DNA from: Stichopus chloronotus
Taxonomy: Eukaryota; Echinodermata; Holothuroidea; Aspidochirotida; Stichopodidae
Reading direction: 5' to 3'
NCBI GenBank assembly: GCA_021234535.1
Contig: CM037840.1
Location: 5,218,835-5,282,834 of the forward strand
DNA: 64,000 nt
Shown: one piece after another, positions 1-12,800 of the stretch
How the letters are laid out: each line of letters starts with the position of its first letter
How positions within the stretch are numbered: the stretch's first letter is position 1
The notes under the pieces: generated by a model
The model's input: the letters and a program-made list of their open reading frames with translations, nothing else
Database searches by the model: none
What the model was told of the DNA's origin: nothing
Position numbers and translations under genes: made by a program

Positions 1-785
1 GTGGGAGTTTTCCGATGAAAAAGTGTGCCAAAAATTTGCACATTTCATGATGAATATTGTACTTGCTTGAATTTGAAAGCAGAAAATTGGCAATATCATC
101 ATTATTTCCTGGATGTGGAGGGCGCTGAAGTGCTCAAACTTGCATTTTCTTACTCCCTTCTCTTTCATTTTTCTCATTCTTGCCATTTTCTGTTTACTTC
201 ATCTCTTTTGTGAAAATCTGAAAACGGCGACGGTAATCTATTTGAGTCATTTCACTTAAGTGACAACTTCCCGGTCATATGGTAGCTCCACCACTGTACG
301 CCATTGAGAAGGAACTTCAAAGCAAACAAGAAAGAATCGAGTCAAATGAACTAATATCTGTACAGTTTGTACACAGTTTAGCAAGCTATAATAGGGAATG
401 CTAAAGTAGGCTACTGAGTATGCCGTGGGATTTTTTTTTTATTGATAACAAAACGAGAAAAAAAATTGTCCTTTTCTTAACAACAACAACTCTACACCAC
501 TGCTCTACGCCACTCTCGTCGCCACACAGGTCCTAGGTCGCTTGCCGTGAATTGTTATCAGAAAAAGTTATTGACCTCGGAATATAATAGGCTAACGTCA
601 TCAGAGGAGCTCTCGAGCTGATATCCTGCAATGTAGTTGTTACAGGTACGTATATCCGTACAGTCGAAACCGGGATCATTCTGCTATTCGTGTCTGTAAA
701 CATTTTCGGAAAATGAAACGGAATAAACGTTGATCCTATCAACGATTGGAATTATTTGGATGGTAGAAAATATAGTTATTCCACG
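1..785 (+). promoter_or_regulatory. 5' flank and 5' UTR of KIF13
   Basis: This stretch must hold the promoter and 5' UTR. No convincing TATA box or initiator can be placed, so the transcription start is unknown. An in-frame TGA at 714-716 closes the reading frame upstream of the ATG at 786. Two upstream ATGs lie close to the start: one at 713-715 opens a six-codon ORF ending at 731-733, and one at 760 opens an ORF overlapping the true start. A T10 run lies near 430. No recognisable coding sequence is present. Confidence 0.5.
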
Positions 786-846
786 ATGTCCAAAAACAGC
801 AGCAAAGTGCAGGTGGCTGTCCGTGTGCGCCCTTTCAATAAAAGAG
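786..846 (+). CDS. KIF13: KIF13 exon 1: start and first motor beta strand
   Basis: Codons 1-20 plus one base (phase 1). It encodes [20 protein letters not shown], where VAVRVRPFN is the conserved kinesin beta-1 nucleotide-pocket element. Donor GTGAGT at 847. The ATG at 786 gives the N-terminal length usual for KIF13 motors. Confidence 0.96.
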
Positions 847-3800
847 GTGAGTGTTTGTGTTAGTGCGTAGGTATATGCCATAGTTACTAGCCTAATTCAA
901 TCGGGCTAGCTTAGGCCGTGCATTTCGTGTAATGTATTCCTGTAGGTGATGTTCACGCCTTAACTTAATCTACGTGACGGTAGTTTACGCACTGCTGTGC
1001 GTATCCATAGCCTTGCGTATTTTTATGCCAAAACTAGTTATGAAGTATGTGAGTACGACCAACCTAGAATATGAATTTAATAATCATGGTAGTTTCTTCA
1101 TCAGGATTTTATGTTGCTTTATTTGATTTGATATTTAGAGTCTCCGTTTCGCCCAAAGAACTCGATTTTTATGGTTTTGCCTATCAAGTAACCAAAACAA
1201 AATGTACATAGGGCCCAACGTTAGGCCTACTGTAGCTGACCTGTTGTTGCGTTAGTGTTGCTACCATTGCAAAACAGGCGACACTAACAGCAGAATTACA
1301 ATTAATGTCACAGTAGTTGTAGTATGAAATTTGAATAATAGGCCTAATGAATTTTTTTTTTTCAGTTTTCTTGCATCTGTGCATGTTGGCTGGACAGAGA
1401 GGGCTGATATAGTAAAGTCACCCCATATTAAACAATAAGAAAGTGATCAAATTTCATATGACAAGATGCAATGACCTACGAGGAAGGAAAAAAAAAAACA
1501 AGGCACTGTGAGTACTAGTACAAGAATGACCACAGAAATTATTACTCAATCTACCACTTTAAACGTAGTAAATGAGCTCCAATATTTTACATGGTTGTTT
1601 GATTAAAATCACTGATTTAAAATGCAAATTTAAGTCACCTGATTTCTCCCCCCCCCCCCTCCAAATCAAATCACTAATTTTTTAATTTTGCCCCAAATCA
1701 CTAATTTCAGTCAAGTTTTCAGATTTTCTGCTAAATTGTTGTCTATTGATTTTACCTTATTACTCTCTGTAAAATGATTTTGAGACAGGTATCCCATACA
1801 GAACTCCTCAACTAATTTTGAGCATACACCTACCAGGTACTTATGAGGTCACCAAATTCATGCACTTGATTGCAAATAAAATCATTACTTTCAGTTCAAT
1901 TAACAGATGGATTGACATTGACTGTTATTTTCTTCTGGGTACCTAATGATCTAATGACAAGACAGAACTCAGGGTAAAGTGATGATCAATCAGATTGAAA
2001 ATCTCAATGGACTAATCACATGCAGTAGGGCCAAGAGTGGACCTGCCAGAAAAGTCCTCGTAAAAGTCCTAGTTATGAAATCCAAATGTTCTTGATTGTA
2101 AGACTTAATTAGTATCTCTTGAACATTGTTTAAGTTTCATGCAAAATTGCCACAATTGAAGAGAAATGAACATGTCAGTGAAAGGCTTTTTGATGGTAGC
2201 CTTCGATGGTAATGGTGCCGAGTAGTGTAATGTTTCGTGCCTGACCTAGTTAAAGTGTTGGTCACATACCTGTGTGCACACTTGAACTCAAAATGTGATG
2301 CTGCTGTCACTAGGACCTTGACTAGAGCACTAGTGAGGGTGAACATAATTGGTGAATTGTAGCAAACAAAACTGATCATTACAATGAGTCACCTACATGT
2401 ACAGTATTAATCAAATCAAGGGGAGAACTTATCAGCTCTATGTAGAAAACAATAATTCACAATTGACCCCAGCTGGGTGGACAATGACAGGTACAATAGT
2501 ACCTTGAATCTATACTATTTCCTGCTTCTATTCATAAACCAAGGTATTAATAGGAACCAAGGTGCTTGTTTATAAATAGAACTTTTATTTAACAATGGGA
2601 ATAACACCATAGGGAATAATACTATATGGGCAGATGGGTCCTTTGTCATTGAATATATAGTTCTGTTGCATAATGAGCAAAAAGTGGAAATGAGAATTTA
2701 AAGGAAAAACACTGCACTTGGACTGCTAGCAGATAAGGTAAGTGGCTATGCATGTTTGTGGCAGGAGAAAATATGGGGGGGGGGGGGAGTGTAATTTGAA
2801 TTTGACACAATAAAAATAAGACAATACAACTCTGTTATGAAAAATCTGATTGCAATAAAAAAATCTGTTTTTTTTAAAATATTTTTAATAAATCAACAAT
2901 CTTTGCATTTTATAGGCCTCTTAGCTGAGGAATGCCCTCATTGCCCTATGAAGATGAGAATTGGACCCTTTAAATTCATCTTTTAAGCTTTGAGATGTAG
3001 TTTTGAAATATCTGACTGTACAGTACAGTAGGTACATTTTAAGCCACAAAATTCTTTCAGAAATGGACCACCTTACAGATACATGTTTAGCTACAGAATG
3101 TGTATTTATTATCATGCATACTGTGCATTGTACTGTACTTCAAGACTTGTGCTACTGCATGTCAGCCAACGCTGAGCACTCACCCTCTACCAAGTAACAT
3201 GGTGACAATGAGAGCCGATGAAGAATAGACTTGACATACATACACTAGTAGACATTGTGGCACTATGGTTTTGTGAATTTCTAAGTAGTGGATGAGCAGA
3301 GGAATTAGTATTTTGATATCAGTAAGTTGTTATGTGCTACTCTGCTGCTTGCATACTTAAAAGCATATCCAGGTGAAGGCACTGAAGGTTTTGCATGGTT
3401 TCCACTACCCACAATAGATGATATTTAATTTAGTCCTCATGTGTATCACCTTAGAGTTTATCATGCAATTTCATGTACAGTACGGGGGGTAGTCTGACTT
3501 TTGTGGATCCCAACTTGCAAGTAGGCCTGCAGTTTACATGATCGGTGTTTAAGCGTGCCAAGTTCTCAATACCAACTTTTGTGTACAAATAATGTATCCA
3601 GATGTATGACTACATGTCTTGGATTCTCGGTGATCTCCACCCTTGGCATGTTCTGATGTGACCTATTGACTCAGCTGTGTGTCCAAGGTGTTGCGACCTC
3701 ATGGTCAGTTTCATAATCCTGATGAGTGCTGAGCAGGGTTGTTGATTTAAATCAGTGATTGAAATCAAATAAATTGATTTAAATCAAATATAATCGATGT

Positions 3801-6800
3801 AAATCATGATTTTTTCAATAAAAATCATGATTTAAATAATGATTTTAATCAGCTTGATTTAAACCAAACAACCCTAGCTCTGAGGGAGATTACATGGTTA
3901 TAAAATTTCTTCTCCTTGGAATCATACTTGAAATCCTGAAAGTTGCTATGAAAAGGGAAAGGATTTACAGCATACAGGCAAATGTAGTGAGTGTCTTGAA
4001 AATGATGTGCTGTACATGTAAGTATTTTGTTGCATCATGTGTATTTTCAATAAAAACTGCTGGGATGTTACAAGGAAGAATTAATAAGTTTACTGTACCT
4101 TCAACAACTCGGTTTGACTCACATTGGCATAGTATTTGAACACAAGTTAACACAACGATCTCTAGGATCATGACAAATGCACATAAATTGTTTCTCTTGT
4201 CCAGGAAACTGACCTAAAGTAGCATATTAAAGGGGAAATCAGGGTTCGACTGAGAAAATTCACCACCTTTAGTTGATTTTTCTTTGTAAACTGATTGTTC
4301 AACGAAATATCGAGATGTTGGGGAGGTGTTTGAAGGTAGAAGAAAAGGTAATTATTGCCTTAATTACTGTTGAATGAGAACTCTTAACATTTGTCGGGTG
4401 CAAAAAGTAAATGTTCATGCACAAGACAAGATAGCCTCCTCTATATGATGACCAATCACAGCGTAAGACTGAGATGACGTTATATGAATAAACATGACCG
4501 AACGTTTATGATTCCACTGCTGTTTGTGCATTGCACATTGCTAAGTAAACAAGAGTTTAGTGATAGTTGATGATACATACAGCACACATAGGGTACGTAT
4601 GAAACTGTTCAGCCCCACCTCCTCATACCTTGAAAAGGCGATAGTATATTCATATTTGATTCGATGAATATGGATGTTACAGATGTTCAGAGTTCTTCAC
4701 CAATTTTTTGCGAAATTGACTCGTTTCTTGAAATTGTCCACATGTACTTTTGAGATAATCTTGATCATATTTGTTAGTTACAACTCATTGTATGATACGG
4801 GTGGGGAATTGTAATGAAATAAATTGTGAAAATAAACCCTGATTTCCCCTTTAAGATAAGCAGAGCCAACAAGAATGCAAATTTGCACAGGTACTGTGTC
4901 CTACAGTAAATGTATGAATTGCATATACAGGTGTTGGTCTGCAGTGTGGGCACTGTTGAATCACGCTGCTTTCCCTTTCAAAAGCAATTCTTGTTCCAGC
5001 ACATAAGGCAATTCTTCTTGACTAAGAAATAACTTCTGGGAAAGATCAGCTTAACTTGCAATAATTTCAGGAAATAATTTAGTGTTTAAATTTTACCTAG
5101 CAGTTTTCAGGTTTCTTGGAATTTTTGCTCCAAAGTCAGAGAAAGCCCTAATGTTGTACGGTATGTAGAAAAACTGAGCTTGTGTGGCAAAATGAGATGC
5201 AATACCAGATAAGCTGTATTCCCCGAATTTTGATAGGTTCTCGCAAGATCTCATTAGAGTCTGGTAACATGAGAATTTGAGTCCTTAAAACATGAAGTTA
5301 GTATATGATGCATCTTGAACAAATATGTCATGTCTAGATAAACTTCATGTATGGTACAGTATTACAGTTCTGTTGATTCACCATACTACCTGTACTTACT
5401 GTACTGCACAGTAGTGCATGTTTCTAGACCAGACAATGACCAGTTTGTACTTTGTACACAAAGTTTGGATCCACACATAGTTTTGTGCACTGTGGAATAT
5501 TAATCCTGAATGTTTGAATTGACAATCCCAAAGTACTGTAGAGTTTACCAAACTCACTCTTCATTCATGTTCCATCCGGTTCAAGTCTGCACCTGTCTTC
5601 GTCAGCTGCTTGATACTGTTGTGTTGAAATTTGGTTTACCTGTACTGTGATAAAGTTGCAACCCAAGTGTTGTTGACAGGCCTGCTTTAAATTGCAAACT
5701 GTCATTGGTGTTGTTCTAGACTGCAGTACAGTATGCAATGTAAGGTACTGTAGTTCTGACACAGCTGACAGTAAGGCTGTGATGGTTAGTAAAAAATTGG
5801 AAATCGGTTTTGGTGGCAGTAAAAACCGGTTTTTTCAAAATCTACTCTGACCATATGCATAATGCACTTACGTATGCACATGGAGTTAAGAATTCACACA
5901 ACTGTTGGTCAAAAGTTTTATCGACAAATCCTTCAACACACCAGCAATACGTAGAAACTTTCCCTTAAAAAGTGTGGAATGCCTTATCGAAGTAAAATTT
6001 GAAATGGAACAAAAATCACGATCGGTTACTAACCGGTTTTTTCCCAGTAACCGGTTTTGATTTTTTCAAATCAAAACCGGTTTTCTCAACAGCCTTAGCT
6101 GACAGACAGGCAACTAAATTTCAAAGTTTCATAATGTTCAAAGAAATTTATTGATATAATACAGTACATGATGAAAATGACCAAAATGTTACAAGTATTA
6201 CCCAAGATACAGCACTTAAAGGGAAATAGGGTATTTGTTACAATATACAGAAAAAAAATCATACTTTTTAAGCTAATATTCGTGGACACAGAATGTAAGA
6301 TTATTCAAAATAAGGAAGGACAGTGGCCTTCATATCAAGAAATACTGTATGTTTTTCTTAAATAGAAATTCAGTAATTTGTTCCTAAAGAGTAATTTGTT
6401 CACCCAAACTTAAAAAATAATCAAATGATGCATACCTTTAACTCATCTTGTGCACAAAGTTTGAGGGGATGTTCAAAGCATTTGCTGATGTCTGTTTGTG
6501 AGATTGAATGGCTTAATAATGATTGCTATTTTCTGGGTGGGTAATTGGTGGATTGTTCATACCCTATTCCCCTATTACCCTAGCCAGTGGCATACAATAC
6601 TTACAGTAGCTGTGGATAAAACAAGCCAGATATGTGGAAAAGATTGTATATATCCTTTGTGGTACACATAACTGTTTCTATACAATTGTACTTCTTATGA
6701 CTGTGGTATAATTGTCTAGTGACCTTTAAAACCATTTCATAAAAGATGGCTGATCTGAAATACAGGTAGACTAAATTGCCCCCTTCTCAAAGAGGGTCAT

Positions 6801-9800
6801 AGTTTGTACCTCTCAAAAGTGTGTCATTCAGGTGTGACTTTGCCCCACCGTTATCTGGAATGCGTATCTAGTCTTGAGCATAATATCCAATTAAGGGCAT
6901 ACTTTATTGTTTACAAACAGATGAATTTGTCAAAAGTGTAATCATATTGTGTCACAGTATATTACTGTCTTAACTTGCATTGCAAGTTACATTTCACAAC
7001 AATCAATCGTGGCGCACTGTACAGTATGTGTTCAGTATCTGGTACACACTATGTACTGGATACATACTTACATGTATGCAACAAACTGTGGTTGTGTAAT
7101 TTTGAAATTTTAAAAAACAATATCAGGAACACTTTTCCATGAGCTGTCAAACAAATCAAGATATCATAGTTGGAACTAAAGCAGCACACCTGAATAAATA
7201 TGTGTAAAACCATGGATTTTGTACAGAAGTCACATTGAAGAGGGTCTGCAGCCTACGACTAACATTAATTCTGTCATGACACTGTATTTTCATGAAAATC
7301 AGTTTACTTCATTTAAGTTTATACAAACGTAATGTCCTTTTCTTGATTCCTTCATTATTTTTTGTAATATCTGATCAAAATCAATCTATCACAAATTTTT
7401 TTTTCCTCAGAAGATATCATTTGGGTCATTTCACAAACAAGATCAGGAGCAAAGTCTCAGAATAATATCGTTTTCTGATGTCACAATATCAAAACAACAC
7501 TACCGCACACAATGACAACATGAAAGTGCAGCAGATCATGCTTTAGCTTTACCTTCTGAATGTATTTGGTAATTTACAAATATTTACTTTCTCTTTTTGT
7601 TTTCACCTAGAAATCGACCTGGGGACAAAATGCTGTGTGGACATGGAAAAGAACCAAACAATACTGAAACCATTATCAAGTGGATCAAAAGCTTCAGACA
7701 GGTAGAGAAAAACAATTGATTTTGTTACAGAGTGCATTTTATGTGATTCAATCTAAAGCATGACTTGCTGTTCTTGTCTTTCTGATGTTTTTATTGTTGG
7801 TGAAATTAGCCTCAATTATTACAGTACAGTATATGGTATACACTTGTGTAGTAGCCTCTTTAGATATCAAGTTGTTTCGGTGTGGAAAACCAGGAGGGGG
7901 AGGGAGGGAGGGGAGGAAGGGTAGAATGATGGTAGGAGAAAGGGATTGAAGAGTATGGATGGTGCTGTATGAATAGCAAAGAGTAAGTCAAATGAGCCAC
8001 ATTGTAATTACTCACTGGTGAGAGTCATACACTTGTAAGGTAGAGAAGTTGAAAAGTAATGTTCCATGGATATCTGACTACACATTTACAATCCCATGCA
8101 CAGTGTCAATCTGTGCTTCAATGTGTTTGGATTAAGTATGTATGAGGCTATGTTTGACATTCATGTTGTTAAGGTTATTTATTGCCTGAAGTTCCTGTTG
8201 CTTGCTATTGTACCCAATAATAGTCTGAATGTCTGTTACTGAAGAGAGGGGGGGGGGGGGGAGGGAGGGGGAGGATTCAATTTTCACATTGAAGCAATTT
8301 CAACTGTTTGTCCAATAGACAATTACTGTACAAGGCAATGTACAGTAACTTGCAAAACCTTGCCATATTCAATTTTTTTTTTTAAGTTGTTGCCCTTTCT
8401 ACACTGTACCAATACAGTTGATGAACAGTTTGTATTTGTTCACTTTTTACAACATTAATTTATTGCCAGCATGTAACATTTATTGCCAACATATAACATA
8501 TACTCTTCGCACATGAGTGGCCCCATCTGCTATGAATGTGGTCATTCCACGCAGGTCTAACTCTAAACTCCATCTGGAAGACTTATTTATTTTGGCATTT
8601 AATCATTGCAACTGTATCAGTGATATCTGAAGATCCTTCAGTGTTCCATTTTTGAACTGAATGCAGAAGATCTAACTTGGCATCCAGAATATAGTGGCCT
8701 TAATCCCCCTTAAATACTGTACTTGGAAAGAGTCCCAACCGTTACACTGTTTTCCAAAATGATTCCCATTTCCAGCCAGCATTATGCAATTTACAGGTAA
8801 TTTTGGCCAATCTAACCGGCTGGCCTTTTGAAACAGGATATTGGACTCCACTGTAAAATGGGAAAATGCCTATCTGAGTTGTATTTGGAAGGAAGGAAGG
8901 ATATCCTTTAACAGGCAGGGGTGACTCTATGCACACATCACATCTCTTACCATGTAGGGTTTTCACTGTGCAGTCCCTACGTGAATGTAAAAACGACCTG
9001 CGACTATTTATTTGTCGATTTCAAATCGGAGTAAATTTACAGGCCAGCATTACTGTAGACTGTGTCGGGGAATTCAATCTTTATAAATGTCAGCAGCTGG
9101 TGATGTCACTGTGTCATGAGTCTGCAGAAGAAGCCAACACCGGCCGGCACGCAAGCACTGTTTATTTGATGATTAAGCCGGACAGGAAACAGTGGCAGAA
9201 GCAGAAATGTCAAGATGCCATTAACACATTGTATGTGTGTAGTATGCACAGTATACATGCAGTGATGCATATGTGTAAAATTGCATGTCTGCAACATTCA
9301 CTGTGTGCAAAGGTCAGTGTGGTCTTCTACTGGGAATTGGCAGCTTGTGTAATTGAAAACCCAGTAAAACCCCCAAGACCAACAAATGAAAAAGAAATGA
9401 GATTCCCATTTATATTGTATCCCCAGGTAAAATCTGCAAGTAGTGCCTTTGTGCAACCTCCTTCCCCACAGTTCTCTTCACCCTCATGTAACTTTATATC
9501 TTTTACCATACTGTAGATCTCCACACAACTGTAACACATGTTTCTTTAACAGTTCTTGCAGTACTTATGAACAGTAGGTCAGCATCTGTTTAAGTGCAAA
9601 ACTGTAGTTTTAAGTCATATATATATTACAGCACATCACATACAGTACCTTAAAACGTGACTACTGTAAATATAACGTTTGTGCTCGTCATTGCTGTGTA
9701 ATTCTTTGAAGGTCCTTAATTAGTATCATGCCCTTTAAGCACCACTTGTTCGAAGGTGGCACTGCTGTTTAATCTATTTACATGTGGGTAGGCTTTACTG

Positions 9801-12800
9801 TACAGTTCCACACACTCACTTCAAAGTTTGATCATGTTTTAAGGGTAGGTCTGTACAGTATGACAGGATATTCTTTTAAAGCTGGTACTATTGGCAGTAA
9901 AATAAAAACAATTTCCCAGTTTTTACCAACAGTATATTTCATCCATCTCGAACAAGATATCCAGCAAGTACTGTACTCATGTACCAGTTGTACCGTAAGG
10001 CCAGGTCTTGGCAGTCAAGTCACTGGTTTGACCGAAAGGTTGACTCAGATCTAATTGATAAAAACTTCCTGTGTGACCCAGATGCAACGATTTTTCCTGT
10101 AGGAAATGTACATTGAAGCCACATGTAGCATCTCAATCTTGCACTTTTCATGACAGCAAGCTGTGAACCATGCAACTTGTTATTGTAACGAGTCCCGTAA
10201 ACTGACATCACGTACCATTTATGGTCGAGATGATAAACGTACCAAAATAGCAGTCAATCTGTAGATAATCAGTGACCTGTACTACTTGCCTTGAGACCTA
10301 AATCTACAGACCTACATGTACTGTATGTAAAACTGTACAGTCAGTGTAATCACATGTGGGGGTTCCCAGAAGATGTTTGCCCAGATGAATGCACATACTG
10401 TAGCACTGAGTAGTAAGTACAGTGATCAGGCTGGTAGTCAAGAAGGGGAGGGGGGATGGCAATTTGTACTATACCCCCTCCCTAAAAATTTTCTCCCTAG
10501 AATTTTTTTTTGGTTCCCTAAAAAGTTCTTTTGGGTGTAAAAATACACATTATTTCACATGCATGTGCAGTGATTCCACTATCCATTTCTATGTTCTCCC
10601 ACCAAGGAATCTAACCTGACCATGGGGCTGACAGGGATAGGGTTAGATTGTGGGGTCAGTTCAAGGCCCGATTTCTAACAAAAATGCTAAGCTGTCCTTC
10701 GTGCAACCTACCTCCCATATTAAATGGATTTTGGATGTCTGAACAGATATTACAAAGACTAGCAATTTAACAGACAGGTGGCAGGCACATACCGAATAGA
10801 TTGTTGTGTTATTATTAGCATAAATTAAGGATGCTACCAACAAATTAATTATTCTTGAAAAGCTGTAATTTTGACTCAAAAATTTTTTTTCCATCTGACA
10901 ACAAGGAGGATTGGATTTGGTTGTCCGACATTACTTTTACTCGTCTCGGACAACCATTGAATTTCAGCTCCGAGTTCCAACACAACAGTCAGTAGGACAG
11001 TATCGCTTGGAATATACCACAGCTGATGGCAAAAAAAGGGAGTTGAAGTTACTTTTAAGTCCTGTTTAAAAACTGTGAACAAAGTACAGCAATACAGGTT
11101 TGTCTAAAAGGGAAGGGTATGCCAAAACATCCAGAGGTAAGGGTGTGCCAAAACACCCAGAGGTAAGGGTGTGCCAAAACACCCAGAGGTAAGGGTGTGC
11201 CAAAATACCCAGAGGTAAGGGTGTACCTAAACACTCAGAAGAGGTACCTTTTTGAGATTGGACAGAATTTGTTTGATGACCCCTTACTCCTGATGTAAAT
11301 TAGATGTTACATAAATCTATAGAAACTCTGCTATTGTAGGATGGACATGCAAACAAAGGACCGTTTTACTTGAATTAGATCAGACAGCAAAAACATAGAT
11401 AGATACTAGAGTCATGTAGACAATCTCTTGTATTAGTAGTAGGGTTCAACGGATCATTGGATGGGACATCGGAATTGGTCCGATGTATGCCGCTATCGGC
11501 AAAACAACGGATCAGGGCGAAATTAAGATGTAGATCTATGTTTTCCCCAAATGGGGGATGCTTCGATCCGTGAAGCATGACAAGAATCGAAAAATACCTC
11601 AGTGAAGACTGTTTTCCACTGCAAAGGTAAAATGAAACTGTAAAATTTGTGAGTGATTTTGGAATTTTGATAAAAGCACTTTAGAAACATCACACTGTAC
11701 GTAAAATGACATCTTCTCAGGAGAGACGATGCTTGAGAACCAAAATATCAGGTCAGATGGGATGTCATCGACACAGCTGATGTTGTGATTGAAACATCCG
11801 CTATTGGATGGACAGAGAAAAACTACATCGATTGACCCCTCTCGTAGACATATGCTTACCCCTTGCTTACTGGCATCAGGCCATCTAAGCCTGCTGTAGG
11901 TTTGCCCTCCCACCCCCCCACCCCCTGTTTGAAGTGTTTATCACAATTTTTTACTGTAGATCCCAAGTTTCAGGAAATCACATTATGTGTTACAACATAG
12001 GAGTAATTGCATAATTTATAAAGGAAAAATAAAAAGTTCAAAGGGAAGTATATATGTCGATAAACTTCCTAAAGTTTGAACTTTAAAGTTTTCTGACACT
12101 CAGCTACAGCATAGCTTGTCTAGCAATTTTTGGCCTTTTCTGGTTGTGGGAATTCTTGAGTGTAGTTCACTTTGATAACCCCACTACTTAGTTAGACTTT
12201 CCCACAACAGGCAATTTCCTCAATGACTGCAACGATTTATTTGATTAAAAACGATGATCGCTCATGAGACTTCCAGCTGAAGGGCAAGCCTTTGGCACAT
12301 CCAGGAAATGGACTGCATGATGCAAAGAGGCAGATAAAAATACACTATGCTGTAGATAGCAGGTCTTTTACATCTGTAGGTCAATCAGTTTGAAACTGTG
12401 GGAAGCTTTGATGTGTGCAGACTTTGCAAACTCTTTCTTGGTGAATGAATTCCCCTATTTTGATACATTCCTTACAATTTGAGCTGCAGCTTACTTACAC
12501 CCATCAGAGGATATGTACTCATCTAGTAATGGCATTTCCCTATGATCGCCGTCCACCGAAAAGACTTTGGACACTTGATATAATTATGTACACATGAATA
12601 GTCATGTTTGACATCACGGTTAATGCATATTAAAATACTACTGTACACTTGGTCTCATGAAATGAGCCAGTAGCAGCAATCAAACAATGAGAGAAAATAA
12701 TGGTACATTCAAATATGAAGGGAAAACCTTTTTAAAAGAGTCATATTTATATCATACTATAGTAATGATACAGCGCGAACTATCACAACTCGTTTACATC

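Larger units (their letters stand above)
847..7610 (+). other. Intron 1 (6764 bp, phase 1)
   Basis: No coding sequence was seen. The intron holds a C12 run (1648-1659), a G13 run (2775-2787) and three MITEs listed separately (3734-3876, 4231-4850, 5772-6097). Between them are many short ACTGTA/TACAGT motifs. The acceptor follows a pyrimidine tract ending TTTCACCTAG. Confidence 0.9.
760..7667 (+). other. Overlapping upstream ORF (760-846 joined to 7611-7667)
   Basis: An ATG at 760, in a weak context (T at -3, G at +4), opens a frame that overlaps the KIF13 start. After splicing of intron 1 it continues into exon 2, where it meets TGA at 7665-7667, giving 47 codons. If the transcript begins upstream of 760, this uORF could dampen translation of the motor. 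Whether 760 lies in the mature 5' UTR is not visible. Confidence 0.3.
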
